Source of the DNA: Notospermus geniculatus | Lineage: Eukaryota; Nemertea; Pilidiophora; Heteronemertea; Lineidae | DNA: 64,000 nucleotides | Reading direction: 5' to 3' | NCBI GenBank assembly: GCA_002633025.1 | Contig: NMRB01000308.1 | Span: 134,322 to 198,321 of the forward strand | Part shown: positions 52,621 to 64,000 of the stretch, in pieces | Position numbering within the stretch: the first letter of the stretch is position 1 | Layout of the letters: each line of letters opens with the position of its first letter | The notes under the pieces: model-generated | Seen by the model: only the letters and a program-made list of their open reading frames with translations | Databases searched by the model: none | Told to the model about the DNA's origin: nothing | Translations under genes and position numbers: made by a program

Positions 52621-53189
52621 GAGCTATTACCAAGAGTGGTGAGACCCAACACAGATCTGACAGGTTCCAAGAACAAGAGGAAGCCAATCCCATCAATTTG
52701 ACCAATCAGAACACAACTAGCATGCACGCCAAGACAATTAACCATACGATAGCTTAACCGCAGTTTTTCGTCCATAGGAAATGATCCATTCCTCATAATG
52801 GGATTTGTGGTCAGACAAATGATCCCCATCACTATCGGCAATAAATCGCAATTAGGCTAGCGAGCAGACAACAGACGAGGGTAAACCTCGGAGGAATCGT
52901 AATGCCCCTCTGACCTTTAGGGTTGCATTATCGTTGCATTCACATCCGAAGTTCGGACGTCACAGCGCGGAATTGCGCTCATATTTTACTTAGTATGATA
53001 TATGCACACTAATGTGTCACTGCAAAAAGCTTGTCGCCACTTAGTGCCAGAGACTTTTTGCATGGGTTTCGCTGAAATGGGATGTTGTTGTTGATGTTGT
53101 TATGCAATCTCACTCAAAAACACCATCATGACATCACTTTGATGCCATGCCATTCTGCGTCATCCTGCTGTACCAGCACCGAAGTGCTT

Positions 53190-53462
53190 CAAGGGCCACA
53201 ATAGACCATTCTCGAATAGCAGATCTGCGCACTTCCGACGAAATCACAACCACAACCTCGATCTGAAACCAGGTGACGTGACCAGTGACGCAGTCCATGA
53301 TTCAGCAATGGTCGACTCTTGACGCAACGCCTTCGAAGTCACTGTCGTCGGGTTGTCTGCGTCAACTCATTCAGCTTCAGACCGAGGTTGTGGTTGAGAT
53401 TTCGGCGGAAGTGCGCAGATCTTTGTCGTTTATGCCAATTTGAGAACGGTCTATATTGCCAC
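53190..53462. mobile_element. Foldback MITE
   Basis: The left arm CAATAGACCATTCTCGAATA...CAGATCTGCGCACTTCC pairs with a right arm ending GAGAACGGTCTATATTG. Inner arms carry CACAACCTCGATCTGAA and its complement. About 270 bp; it explains overlapping ORFs on both strands here. Confidence 0.85.
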
Positions 53463-53844
53463 TTTTTGTCGGTATGTTTTATATCGGAGGAGAGGGTAGG
53501 AATACTATGCCCCTGGAAAGGAGTGAGTTGTTTTGCCAAGGATTCTGATTCTGTGCGTCCCATCCAGGCCAGTAAGGTCTCTCCCCACAATGCTAATGAC
53601 TTCATAGCACCTACTGTCTCATCCATAATCCTAACAACGATTAGCATTTCACGACTAGCATTTCCCTAATGGGGGAAAGCCAAGCTAAAGACAACAGCTA
53701 AACTTGCTCATCATTCAGCATTAGTAACCACAGATCATTTGGAACATGCAACATCCTGGGGAATCCATCGGCACAGTGGTAACAGGTGGATCAGACGGAG
53801 GTCTTGCTGAGTGCCACGAAAGATTCATAGCTCATATGCGAGAG

Positions 53845-53985
53845 ATTAAAGGATTCAGATGGACCCATAAGGCACCTTGCCAAGGGTTCATGAAGCATAC
53901 GAATGGACCCATAAGGCACCTTGCCAAGGGTTCATGAAGCATACGAAATGGGACCCATAAGGCACCTTGCCAATGGTTCAAATTG
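53845..53985. repeat. 44-bp tandem repeat, about 3 units
   Basis: Unit: GGACCCATAAGGCACCTTGC, CAAGGGTTCATGAAGCATACGAA; nearly identical copies. Confidence 0.9.
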
Positions 53986-54149
53986 GCTTTTCAGAGTTAC
54001 CCGCACTCAGTCCCACCATGGCAAGCACAGCCATGTTGTACACAAGCACAAAGGACACCCATGCTATACGGAAGCGCAGTTGTAATTTGCAGCAGAAGTG
54101 TCAGAACAGCCCATCTGGAACTCTCTTCCACGGCAAAGTGTTAACGGAA

Positions 54150-54235
54150 CATACTGGCAGATGAACAGTCCTTCGTAGAGAGATGTCCTCCTTGTAGAGG
54201 TATCTGTAAAGAGGTTCCGCTGTGTACATTTTACG
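54150..54235. mobile_element. pogo/Tigger-like terminal sequence
   Basis: GTAGAGAGATGTCCTCCTTG, TAGAGGTATCTGTAAAGAGG, TTCCGCTGTGTA. Confidence 0.45.
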
Positions 54236-54654
54236 GAAATCGACAACACCACGTCGCTTGAATCAAGTGGGATGAGAAGAACTTAATTGTTGAAGGTGAA
54301 AATCTACCAAAGGAAATGCCATCAAGAAGATGACATTTCCAACTCTCCCACACAAAAATAGTTCCATCTGAGATGATCTTTGAGAAATTCAAATTAGTTT
54401 TACCAGCTGTGTAAAAATATTCTTAGCGAGGATGATTAACACGATTAATGCGACTAAAGCCCGCCAGATAACTCCCATCAAAAACATAATCCACGTTTAA
54501 CGCTGGAGGGTGAAGGAAAGCAACAGATTGTCAGCCGCGTAAAGTGATACGTGTCGTTTGGAAATATGAATTTGGCCTTTCTCTAGTTAAAGGTCGCGAT
54601 GGTTGAATTAATCACTTCCGGTGAGAAGTTCATGACTTGGAGAGGAATCTCCTT

Positions 54655-54745
54655 ATTGCAGGAGGAGCAGGCCCAACTGGGATTTGAACCACAACCTCAG
54701 CGGTGATAAGACTGATAAGACTTGCATCTCTCTGACAGCCCATCG
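54655..54745 (-). mobile_element. tRNA-derived SINE, GGTTTCCTCCTGCTG family
   Basis: The minus strand has head GATGGGCTGTCAGAGAGATG, B-box-like GTGGTTCAAATCCCAG and tail CCTGCTCCTCCTGC. It is a sister of 1369-1522. Confidence 0.6.
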
Positions 54746-55317
54746 TAAATATCAATTCAGTAACGTAGAACTGCATAAAAAGTCGCCAGCATTCAACAAG
54801 AACAATTTGTGAAGGTTTCAAGCAAAACAAGAACAGGCTTGGAAAAAACGAAATTAATTCGAAACATCAACAGCAACTTGATTTAAAACGGCATTAACTT
54901 TATGGCTGCTGTTGGACTTACAAGCGTAGGTCGGGATATTGGTCCAGTCAGGCCAGGTCAACTCATCTGAACCTAAAACAAATCGAGACAAACGTTTAGA
55001 ACTTGACATTTCAAGGAAGACCAGACACCATTAAAGCAACCCTTATCAAACTTTTCATAAAAGGCAGCGAAAGGTTAAATTCAACTTTAGGCGTCATTCT
55101 CTTGGTTCAAGGGTCTTTCCATTAAAAATCCCATTAGCCTCCAAGAGGCTTCCACTAATCTGCCGGAGAGTTTAAAAGTATTGCTTCATTTCTGTTCATG
55201 TCTGGAATCGTTTTACGGGAAGAATCAATGAGATGACAGAAAGAGTGACAAATTCTCCTAATTCCACTGTATCTGACTGTCAAATAACGGAGGAACCATG
55301 CACACCATGATACACAG

Positions 55318-55385
55318 TGTCACCTTTCTTTGTGGACATCTCTCTAAGGAGGACACCTGTCTATTAAGGACAACATCGGTCAGTT
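55318..55385. mobile_element. pogo/Tigger-like terminal sequence
   Basis: GGACATCTCTCTAAGGAGGA, CACCTGTCTATTAAGGAC. Confidence 0.5.
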
Positions 55386-55867
55386 CTGAAGAAGTCAAAA
55401 AGGCTGCTTTGCACATAGCACGACCTGGAATGCAAAATGGCAATGGCTTTGTCCTAACTTGCTGCACTGCTTTTCCATGTTCACATTCACGTTCGTGGTC
55501 GCACCTTGAGAGAGAGGTCCAACTGAAATCTGATGACAACACCAACCAAGTCGCTGGTTCTTTTTTGCACCCAAGTCTTTCTGAAGCAACACCCAAACCG
55601 TAAGGTCTCGACTGAGTCCACAGCACCAGTCTGTTGGACAAACTCATCCATCAGCTTGACTTACTGGCCAAGTATCTTCATTAGCTAGTCTGGACGAACT
55701 GTTATTGTAATTTTCATCTGGGAACGTCTCCTGGCTAATTGCCTGCATCCTTTACTTTTCCTCTCCAAACATTCCTCCCATCTGACGCAGCCATTTAGCT
55801 AATCACATTTATATCGACCCTCTAAAGGCATGCAGAATTTTATCCCTTCCTGACATCTTCATTGAGA

Positions 55868-55957
55868 CTAGATGTGGATACCTCTCAATTAAGGGCAGAA
55901 AACCTTCAGTCCCAAATACATCACTCTCATTCCTTTTGACCTCTGTAATCCGGAGTC
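55868..55957. mobile_element. pogo/Tigger-like terminal sequence
   Basis: GATACCTCTCAATTAAGGGC, then CCTTTTGACCTCTGTAATCC. A SINE follows directly. Confidence 0.5.
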
Positions 55958-56130
55958 CTGATAGCCGAATGGTTATCATGTCCGTTCAGCAAGTGGCAGG
56001 TCCCAGCTTTGAATCCAACCCAGGCCATATGGGACTTCATTTCTGGCTCTTCACGTCCATTGTACGGGACAGTAAGTCATGGTGCGTCGTACCTTGCTTC
56101 TCTGCAAAGGCAAGTAAAAGACCCCATGCA
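55958..56130 (+). mobile_element. tRNA-Ser-like SINE
   Basis: CCTGATAGCCGAATGGTTAT (A-box-like) and CCCAGCTTTGAATCCAACCC (B-box-like), followed by a non-tRNA body. The left and right ends do not pair as an acceptor stem. Confidence 0.5.
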
Positions 56131-56207
56131 AGCGAGGAACATGAGTAGCTTGAGATGGCCTCTTCCATACTTACCATGGCCAATGATGCTATGGCTTTGG
56201 CCCTGAC

Positions 56208-56303
56208 AGAAAAATTGAATACCTCTGTAAATCAGGACACCTCTCACTATTGGACGGTCTGTGGCAGCCTCCATGGTGTCCTTAATAGAGAGGTTCCATT
56301 GTA
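56208..56303. mobile_element. pogo/Tigger-like MITE with both ends
   Basis: It has TACCTCTGTAAATCAGGACA on the left and GGTGTCCTTAATAGAGAGGT, TCCATTGTA on the right, so it may be a complete short element of about 95 bp. Confidence 0.55.
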
Positions 56304-57356
56304 ATGGGGCAATAGCTAAGTGCCCATGTCCCTCATCAATTCCTTGAGTGTTCCAACACTGCACATTCTGGGAATCTCCACGCCAGGAGTCGATATCCGC
56401 AACATTTTTTATACGCTGCCAGGAGAGCAGTGTCGCCACATTCCCTGAGCAAACATTCTGATAGGTAATCACTCAGGAACACAGCAGGATTAATTCGCTT
56501 GGAATATGATGTCGGGACGTTCCGATAACGGGATCATTTACCATGGATCACGTTAGATTAATCACACAATGCATTAGTAACACAAGACAAGCATTCCTTT
56601 CCCAACGGCCTCTTGCGTATCTAAGATGGCAGCATGCTAGTAATGGCCCACATTGGAAACTGCTGATGAGCGTACAGATGGGAATTCTCCAAGTAAAATA
56701 CAAGCCGCAAGGTGGTATATGGGCAATTTGTTGAGAACTGTGAATTCCACCTAGGACGATCGCTGTCTAGGTACACTTTGCAGTCTCTTGTCACAAGGGT
56801 GGGCATATCCCTGCGAAGGGCACCTGTAGCCACCCTGTTGAAGTCTCCATGGTTTGGGCAGTTTGGGGCACTTGGACTTTTGTTTTCTGAAGAAATGCTT
56901 TTGTTTTCTGGAGAAAACTTTTGTTTTTCTGGAGAAATACTGTTGTGAAATCGACACAGCAAGTAATCTACACATTATCAAACTAATAGACAACTAAATG
57001 ATGTAGGGTTTAATCAGCCTCACAAAAGATGATTACGCATATCAGCAGACGTTCTTGATGCTGCAGTTTCATCACCACTCACCAACTTTCTACCATAATC
57101 GTTCGTCTCATAAGTAATCAACCACTGAATAACTCACTCTCATTAACAGCTGTAGATTACGTTTAACGAGCTCCTCATCAAGATATTGATTCTGACAGAT
57201 TCTTTATCGTTCATAAGAGTGGCCTTCTCGATGATTAGCTGGCCATGGATGCATAATTGTGGCATGGCCTTCAATGGGACTGAATGCAATATGGCAGTTC
57301 TCAAAGCAGAAGCAGGGGGGGGGGGGATTTGTAAATATCACATCACATTATTGGCT

Positions 57357-57495
57357 CTTTAGGCTGCAATCACATAGAGCTCCACGCTACATGGACACGC
57401 CGGTTAACAATGGCTTCATGGTCATGAGCCCTTTGTGAAGCCATTGTAAATGGTGTGTCTGTAGCGTGTAGCTCTATGTGATTGCAGCCTTAGGC
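57357..57495. mobile_element. Foldback MITE (AGGCTGCAATCACATAGAGC ends)
   Basis: Arms AGGCTGCAATCACATAGAGC, TCCACGCTAC and its complement ending GTGATTGCAGCCTTAGGCTA; inner arm AACAATGGCTTCA. Confidence 0.85.
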
Positions 57496-58904
57496 TAGAT
57501 CTGGTCACAAATGCGGCTATTGCGGAGGAGGAGTGTCCACACAGGGAAATTGTCAATAACTGAACTATCCGCTAGAGGAAACCCAGATCACCACGAATAC
57601 ACCGTCCATCAATACCCTCATTTCATTCATGACCGAGCAGGGTTAGGGTTCAATAAGTAAATCAAGTTCTAATTGACATTGAATACTGTCAATAACTCGT
57701 CAAGTCAGTCAGTCCAGTATGAAATCATGACATTTCTTGAATGAAGGCACATGGAAATTGCTTCCAATGAGAACATGACATTTTCAAGTGGTAAGCAGTC
57801 AGTGTGTTTGTGACAATCAACCGGTCAATTACGTTTGTGATGCATAATAACCTGAATGTCCAAGTATCCACAGCAGTGAGGCAAGGCTTGACTGCTAAAC
57901 TGCTGTGACGGCACTGACATTTACTGCTTACTTTCACTAAGTGCTTACCGTTACTTCACCCAAAGCAATATACTCATCTCCAAACAGCCAACATTAATCT
58001 TGGCAAGGCGAGACTTTTTTTAGCGATGTGTGGGAATATCTGCCCCAAAGGTGAAATTTCTCACACAACTGCGGTCACTAACATCCATCACAATGAAGTC
58101 CTAAGGGACATTCTGCACAACCCAACGCTGAACCAGATCTGCCCTCATTCAGGCAGAAAAGATGCTGTGATATTGACCATGATGTATGGTGCGGTGTTTT
58201 TTTCCGAACCGCCGGCATAACAATACGATGATCATACTCGTCATATATCTGCTGGTCTATTGAGACAGACAATGACAGATAGAAGATGCAACGGTGTAAG
58301 ATGTGCAAGAGGGAGAAGTAAGCGGCACTATCTTCTTTTTTTCCAATAGCTCTATCTCCGATGAAACTTTCATCTGTCAATATCACATGTTTGAAGCTGG
58401 TTGCAATGTTCAACGAAGTCAGAATTCAGATGAAATTCAACTCCTTTTTGCAATTTTCAAATGAGTTTGACCTTTAATTCATGTCAAATGGTGACATTTT
58501 TCACCTGTTTACTCACAGAACAAAGACTTTACCAAGATGTTGGAAGAATATAGCTCAGCGCTAGTGAGTGCATGTAGGTTACACCAAGAAAAATCGAAAA
58601 ACACGACACCCACATTGCCTTGATATCTAAATCTGATACCATACCTATTGATTCACGTTTCTCTGCATGAATAGCGTATCAACGTGATATGTTTTATGGC
58701 TATATTTAGCAATGTTTATTGATAATCAGAGCCGATTAGTTCTCTAAATGACAGAATGACACCAAATACCATCCCATGGATTCAGATGCAGTGTCATCTC
58801 GTGGGTTCATTTGCCGATAATCCGGAGGCTCAGATTATTTCCCGGGATGAAAACAACCCTGAAGACAAGTTTAACCTATTCTGCTCAGTGATCATTGCCT
58901 GGGT

Positions 58905-59365
58905 TCAGACTCAGTATTATCACCTGGGGTACAGACTGGGTGTCGTCCCACAGGTTCAGACTGGTGCCGTCCCGCAGGTTCAGACTCGATGTCGTTCCCC
59001 AGGTTCAGACTCCATGTCGTCCCACAGGTTCAGACTGGTGCTGTCCCGCAGGTTCAGACTTGGTGTCGTCCCCCGGGTTCAGACTCGGTGTCATCCCACA
59101 GGTTCAGACTCGGTGCTGTCCCACAGAATCAGACTCGGTGTCGTCCAACAGGTTCAGACTCGGTGTTGTCCCGCAGGTTCAGACTCGATGTCGTCCCACA
59201 GGTTCAGACTCGGTGCTGTCCCACAGGTTCAGACTCGGTGCCGTCCCACAGGTTCAGACTCGATGACGTCCCACAGGTTCAGACTCGGCGTCGTCCCACA
59301 GGTTCAGACTCGGCGGCATCCCACAGGTTCAGACACAGCAGCGTCCCACAGGTTCAGACTCAGTA
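58905..59365. repeat. 25-bp minisatellite, about 17 units
   Basis: Unit: CAGGTTCAGACTCGGTGTCG, TCCCA. Because 25 is not a multiple of three and no frame makes a stop, all three plus frames are open, which produces long spurious ORFs. Immediately right is a pogo-like end (59362-59420). Confidence 0.95.
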
Positions 59366-59420
59366 ACCTCTGTTATCGGGACACCTCTCAATTAAGGACA
59401 GCATCTGGCAGTCCCAAAGA
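59362..59420. mobile_element. pogo/Tigger-like terminal sequence
   Basis: TAACCTCTGTTATCGGGACA, CCTCTCAATTAAGGACAGC. The minisatellite abuts it. Confidence 0.5.
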
Positions 59421-60013
59421 TGTACTCAATTAAGAGGGGTATTGCATTTTACATTGGGGACACTCTGACATTTCCAGCCTGGTTTTCGTAGAATAGTGAA
59501 CTAATCCTTTGCATGACTTCTAACTGGAAGCTACGTAGATGAAAAAAATTTGAACATCCCTCTGACGCAAGACATAACTGATGCTATTGAAGCTTTCAAT
59601 TCAGTCAGATGTCACCGATACAAAACATAATAAAACCAATCGAAAGAAACCGAAAGTTAACCAACCCGTCAATATCCACAAATGATTTCCTCAAAATGTT
59701 CCTTCGATTGACGTCATGGAAGAAATGGCGATTATTTCTTCTTGAAGAAAACGTCAAATTGGCCTAATCAAATCTTGCACGAAAATCGATAAATTTTCGC
59801 CCGAGTGGCAGTACTGATGGGTCGAAGCGTCTTAGAATTTAGCCGCTAATGTGGCTGACATTCATCTCACCGACACGTTTTCATCACCTGGCAGTAAAAC
59901 TGCGTGCTTAACCACTTTATCTCAGAGGGGCATCGGCTAATTTGTCAGAAATGGGGATATCAGCTGCTGTAAAAGAAGACGACGTTCATTTTCTTCATGT
60001 AACCATCATCATG

Positions 60014-60123
60014 TCAGGCCTTGCCATTTGACGGGCGCGATTTTGCATGCACCTCGCAAACAATTGAATTTCTATTGTTTGCGAGGTGAATGCAAAATCG
60101 CGCCCGTCAAACGGCAAGGCCTG
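60014..60123. mobile_element. Foldback MITE, family A, copy 2
   Basis: Nearly the same hairpin as 3701-3811 (TCAGGCCTTGCCATTTGACG arm, GCGAGGTG near the loop). The two copies are 56 kb apart. Confidence 0.85.
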
Positions 60124-61009
60124 TCATGTTCATATCTGGCATTCCACTTCCTGCCGCTGTCACCCACGCCAAGGCTCAGAGACGAAATCCCACACAGTCG
60201 AGGGAAAGATCAATAAGCCAATCACTCTAACGCCTCAAGAACACAAATCTAATTATCCCAACCGCCTCGTCAGAGTACAAAGCCTCTACACGGCGTATTA
60301 CATTCAGAAATCAAAACATTACAAATGCCCTGAAACAAACTAATATGGTTGTGTGAAAGAAGAAAATACATACCTTTTTATAGAAGATGGCGGCCAACAG
60401 ATATGAAAGAAAAGACCAGAAATAACTTGTTAGAGAATGTGTCACAACAATATGGTAGGATTTATTAACAATTGATTACTTTGGCAAACTGTAGAAAAAA
60501 TTCCTGAAACAGTATCGTGATTGATGGCTGAGTGACTGATTATGCAATACAGCCTACATGTACACACTCAATACTGCCGAATATGCTTTTCTGTTCAGAC
60601 CAATGGCTGCATTTAGACTGTCTATACTTCACCACATGATGGCTAATGGTAACTTTGTAATGAATCGCCTTATATCATGGTGTTGAAGGGGCAAAATTGC
60701 TGATGAGGAAAGGGCTGATGTTTGAGAAGGTAAAGATGGACGTCTTATCGAAAAACACTGGAGATGGAATGAACATGACTCAATTTTGACCAAAGGACAG
60801 CAGCAGTATATCCAAAAGCAAGCAGATCAAGACACACTGTGCATGACTTGACTGCCTGAAAGCACAACTTAAGCCCCAGTCACATATCCCCTCCGGGGCC
60901 CGTACGGCGAGTAAAAACAGATATTTTGGCCAATTTCTGCTGCTCACGTTCCTCACTTGGATGGGATATTTTACTTGCGTGCAAAGGCACCATGGCCTAC
61001 TCTCCGATG

Positions 61010-61075
61010 GGCATATGGTCCAGGTTTTGAACCTGGGACCTGCTGCTTGCTAACCACCACTACACCATCAAGCCT
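61010..61075 (-). mobile_element. tRNA-like SINE head (copy A)
   Basis: The minus strand reads GGCTTGATGGTGTAGTGGTG, then CCCAGGTTCAAAACCTGG, with A and B boxes at tRNA spacing. No matching acceptor stem, so not called a tRNA. The equivalent lies at 62487-62552. Confidence 0.5.
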
Positions 61076-61378
61076 CCTCACGTAATACAGACAGAATTGT
61101 AACAGAATCAACAAAGGGAGCAAATACTCATAAACAGCAACTGATTGAATTTATTGATTTTTTCCTTGTGATCAATCAATATTTGATGGGTTTGATCAAC
61201 TCGAGTTCATTTCAGAAGTAATCGCATCAAAGTAATTTGCACCGAGACCAGTGCATTCTCTACACAAGTAAACAGAGTGGGAAATAAAGTTATAATGTCA
61301 TTCGTACTTTAGCTACATGTAGTCCAGGTTTCGGAGAAAAAGAGACCTTGACTCCAGAAAGAGATTCCGAGACGTAGG

Positions 61379-61490
61379 CTACAGCAGGAGGAAACCAGAG
61401 TGTCCTGTGTCATAAGAGTTGTCCTATCTATCACATGAAGAGCAGGTCAGACCATGAACCTCAGAGGTGATTGGAGCCAATGTTTCCTTT
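61379..61490 (-). mobile_element. SINE, GGTTTCCTCCTGCTG family (copy A)
   Basis: The minus strand ends CACTCTGGTTTCCTCCTGCT. The B box is clearer in copy B (62862-62985: CAGGTTCAATCCCTGG). Copy A has lost part of that box. Confidence 0.5.
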
Positions 61491-61524
61491 GCACCAATTG
61501 GACACTCCAAGGTGTCCAGGGCCA

Positions 61525-61640
61525 GCCGCATAGAAACTCCGCTACTGCTTCGACAGCCTATCGGTGATAAAATGCATGGAAAAATGTACAGCACTATCGG
61601 CAGATGGGCTCTGCTAGCGCTAGCGGAGTTTCTATGCGGC
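61525..61640. mobile_element. Private foldback MITE of copy A
   Basis: A 20-bp inverted end GCCGCATAGAAACTCCGCTA and its exact complement. It is bounded by CCAGG on both sides (61516-61520, 61645-61649). Copy B has the uninterrupted GTGTCCAGGTTGATAAG at about 63172-63188. Confidence 0.9.
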
Positions 61641-62427
61641 CACCCCAGGTTGATAAGTACCCACTAAGAAAGGTACCTCACATTCAAAGCCTTTAGATCT
61701 GTCAAGAATGCAGTCTACAGTTTCAGGAACTTGCATGTAGACATCACCTTTCTGTGCTTTTCAGCAACAGGTGGTTAGTCAATCCACATTATGCCAAACC
61801 AAACATTCCCACAGCATCCAGCCCCTTCCAATATGAAACCTTTTTTCCATCTGGTTTATTATCTTGCCATTATATATAGAAGGGCTCTGATATCAAAGTG
61901 GCCTACACCAATATCTTTATCCTATATCCCATAAAGCAGTGTCACAGTACAATATGAGAGGCGGTTTCACTTTGTGAAGTTGGTAAATAGCTGATTATCA
62001 TCCGACTCGATGGCTTTGGATCTGAGGCAAAGTTACAAGACATGCAAATGTCTGCATGTAAGCCCCTTGCCTATGATGTATGGATCTGTTTCTGGCTGGT
62101 GGTCAAACGGTCCCACGTATGATCCCTGGATCAGCAAGAGACTGTCCTCTGTCAGCACGGGTTTGTTACCTTGCTTTTCTTCATACACTACATTTTGTGT
62201 GGGAGTATACGTTTGAAAAGGAGCAACACCAAAGCCCTGCTTCCTCCCACTTTTGTGTGGCCCTTAAAGACGTGACTGCCTCAGGGAGTACACAACTGGA
62301 GAAGATTCACTTACCTAATTAAAATAAGTAGGCGTAATGGAGTATTTCCTAATCGAATCAATCAGTTGATATCACACACACCATCCACAGCAGCAACACC
62401 AATATCTGAAGGAGTGCCAGTCAGATC

Positions 62428-62428
62428 N
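62428..62428. other. Assembly ambiguity (single N) at duplication junction
   Basis: One N lies exactly between copy A and copy B. Confidence 1.
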
Positions 62429-62486
62429 CACTTGGATGGGATATTTTACTTGCATGCAAAGGCACCATGGCCTACTCTCCGTGCGA

Positions 62487-62552
62487 TGGGCATATGGTCC
62501 AGGTTTTGAACCTGGGACCTGCTGCTTGCTAACCACCACTACACCATCAAAC
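62487..62552 (-). mobile_element. tRNA-like SINE head (copy B)
   Basis: The copy-B counterpart of 61010-61075: minus strand TGATGGTGTAGTGGTGGTTA and CCAGGTTCAAAACCTGG. Confidence 0.5.
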
Positions 62553-62861
62553 CTCCTCACGTAGTACAGACAGAATTGTAACAGAATCAACAAAGGGGGC
62601 AAATACTCATAAACAGCAACTGATTGAATTTATTGATTTTTTCCTTGTGATCAATCAATATTTGATGGGTTTGATCAACTCGAGTTCATTTCAGAAGTAA
62701 TCGCATCAAAGTCATTTGCACCGAGACCAGTGCATTCTCTACAGAAGTAAACAGAGTGGGAAATAAAGTTAATGTCATTCGTACTTTAGCTACATGTAGT
62801 CCAGGTTTCGGAGGAAAAGAGACCTTGACTCAAGAATGAGGTTCCGAGACAAGGCCTACAG

Positions 62862-62985
62862 CAGGAGGAAACCAGAGTGTCCTGTGTCATAAGAGTTGCC
62901 CTCTCTATCACATGAAGAGCAGGTCAGACCAGGGATTGAACCTGGAACCTCCGAGGTGATTAGCGCCAACGTTTCCTTTGCACCA
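62862..62985 (-). mobile_element. SINE, GGTTTCCTCCTGCTG family (copy B)
   Basis: The copy-B counterpart of 61379-61490 with a better B box (minus strand CAGGTTCAATCCCTGG). Confidence 0.55.
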
Positions 62986-62987
62986 AT

Positions 62988-63157
62988 AGCAGCTGTCAGC
63001 GAGTTGACCAATAGGTGTCACTACGGCACAATTATTCAATGCATATAGCGGACCCAGTCATTATTGATTGAGCAGCAATCATGTAGATTTTCCTGTACAT
63101 TGGTCCGCTAGAACTTGGCTGCCGTCTGTTGGCAATATGCGCGGCTGACTGCTCCTA
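62988..63157. mobile_element. Private MITE-like insertion of copy B
   Basis: Inverted ends AGCAGCTGTCAGC and the complement of GCGGCTGACTGCTCCT. Copy A has the empty site CACCAATTGGACACTCC at 61492-61508; an AT dinucleotide appears duplicated. Confidence 0.75.
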
Positions 63158-64000
63158 TTGGACACTCCAAGGTGTCCAGGTTGATAAGCGCACTTTACAA
63201 GAAAGGTATCTCAGTGTGCATTCAAAGCCTTTAGATCTGTCAAGCATGCAGTCTACAACTCTTCAGGAACTTGCATGTAGACATCACCTTTCAGTGCTTT
63301 TCAGCAACAGGTGGTTTGTCAATCCACATGATGCCAAACACAACATTCCCACATACATAGCATCCAGCCCCTTCCAATATGAAACCTTTTTTCCATCTGG
63401 TTTATTATCTTGCCATTATATATAGAAGGGCTCTGATATCAAAGTGGCCTACACCAATATCTTTATCCTATATCCCATAAAGCAGTGTCACAGTACAATA
63501 TGAGAGGCGTTTCACTTTGTGAAGTTGGTAAATAGCTGATTATTATCCGACTCGATGGCTTTGGATCCAAGGCAAAGTTTAATACAAGACATGCAAATGT
63601 CTACATGTAGGCCCCTGTGGTGTATGGATCTTGGTTTCTGGCTATTCCTCAAACAGTCCCACGTAGAATCCCTGGATCAGCATGATGTCCTCTTTCAGCA
63701 CCAACGGGTTTTGTTACCTCGCTTTTCTTCATACACTACATTTCGTGTGGGAGTATACATATGAAAAGGAGCAACACCAAAGCCCTGCTTCCTCCCACTT
63801 CTGTGTGGCCCTTAAAGACGTGACTGCCTCAGGGAGTACACAACTGAAGAAGCTTCACTTACCTAATTAAAATAAGTAGGCGTAATGGAGTATTTCCTAA
63901 TCGAATCAATCAGTTGATATCACACACACCATCCACAGCAGCAACACCAATATCTGAAGGAGTGCCAGTCAGATCGTAAGCCGGGGGGGGGGGGGCAATG

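Larger units (their letters stand above)
60955..62427. repeat. Direct duplication, copy A (1.47 kb)
   Basis: It starts CACTTGGATGGGATATTTTA and ends GTGCCAGTCAGATC. It repeats at 62429-63977 with small differences. Inside, in order: tRNA-like SINE (61010-61075), GGTTTCCTCCTGCTG SINE (61379-61490), a private MITE (61525-61640) and unrecognised sequence. No gene. Confidence 0.9.
62429..63977. repeat. Direct duplication, copy B (1.55 kb)
   Basis: Collinear with 60955-62427. Lacks the 61525-61640 MITE and has its own insertion at 62988-63157. After it the sequence changes to GTAAGCC and a run of 13 G. Confidence 0.9.

Noticed and set aside
53319-53669. Overlapping ORFs on both strands
   Set aside because: They arise from the right arm of a foldback MITE and its flank.
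55258-55647. 129-codon minus-strand ORF
   Set aside because: It overlaps a pogo-like terminal sequence and has no protein-like motif.
56077-56472. 131-codon minus-strand ORF
   Set aside because: It reads antisense through a SINE and a MITE.
58756-59433. 225-codon plus-strand ORF with repeats like VQTRCRPTGSD
   Set aside because: It is a 25-bp minisatellite open in all three frames; the repeat period and overlapping ORFs in the other frames explain it.
61010-61075. Possible tRNA gene on the minus strand
   Set aside because: A and B boxes are present, but the 5' and 3' ends do not form an acceptor stem, and the sequence sits in a repeated SINE-like block.

Overview
The window is animal nuclear DNA. 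It has spliced coding exons with GT/AG borders, long introns, tRNA-derived SINEs, foldback MITEs and many minisatellites, and no bacterial gene structure. The repeats and overused words (TAGGCCTA, TACATGTA, GACGGAC tails, TCAAGGTCA) suggest a marine invertebrate, perhaps an echinoderm or a lophotrochozoan. I cannot place it more closely from sequence alone. Three N runs (37274-37275, 43829-44140, 62428) show it is a draft assembly.

One protein-coding gene can be identified with confidence: the 5' half of an S-adenosylhomocysteine-hydrolase-like gene (AHCYL1/AHCYL2, the IRBIT family) on the minus strand. It runs from about 17.3 kb down to the left edge and continues outside the window. I reconstructed seven shared exons (8433-8491, 5223-5288, 2512-2612, 1528-1599, 726-851, 335-511, 20-66) and two alternative first coding exons (16803-17289 and 11104-11251). 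Both first exons begin after an in-frame stop and end in phase 1 at a GTAAGT donor, so both fit the same downstream exon. The gene would therefore make at least two proteins with different N-termini, joined to one Ser/Asp-rich segment and one hydrolase-like body. The NAD-binding Rossmann part and the C-terminus lie outside the window.

The introns hold SINEs, foldback MITEs (two adjacent ones rich in TGACGTCA palindromes), pogo/Tigger-like terminal sequences, a cluster of TGACCT nuclear-receptor half-sites about 1.1 kb upstream of the second start exon, and a tandem repeat that has copied an exon end with its splice donor.

From about 17.3 kb to 64 kb I find no exon I can defend. This stretch is filled with minisatellites, MITEs, SINEs, a dispersed element with CTCF-like motifs and a GACGGAC tail, and two direct duplications of about 1.3-1.5 kb (26.5-29.3 kb and 60.96-63.98 kb). 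The second duplication has an N at its junction and each copy carries a private MITE, so it may be two haplotypes placed end to end. I saw no complete mobile-element protein, CRISPR array, rRNA or convincing functional tRNA gene, and no new multi-gene system.
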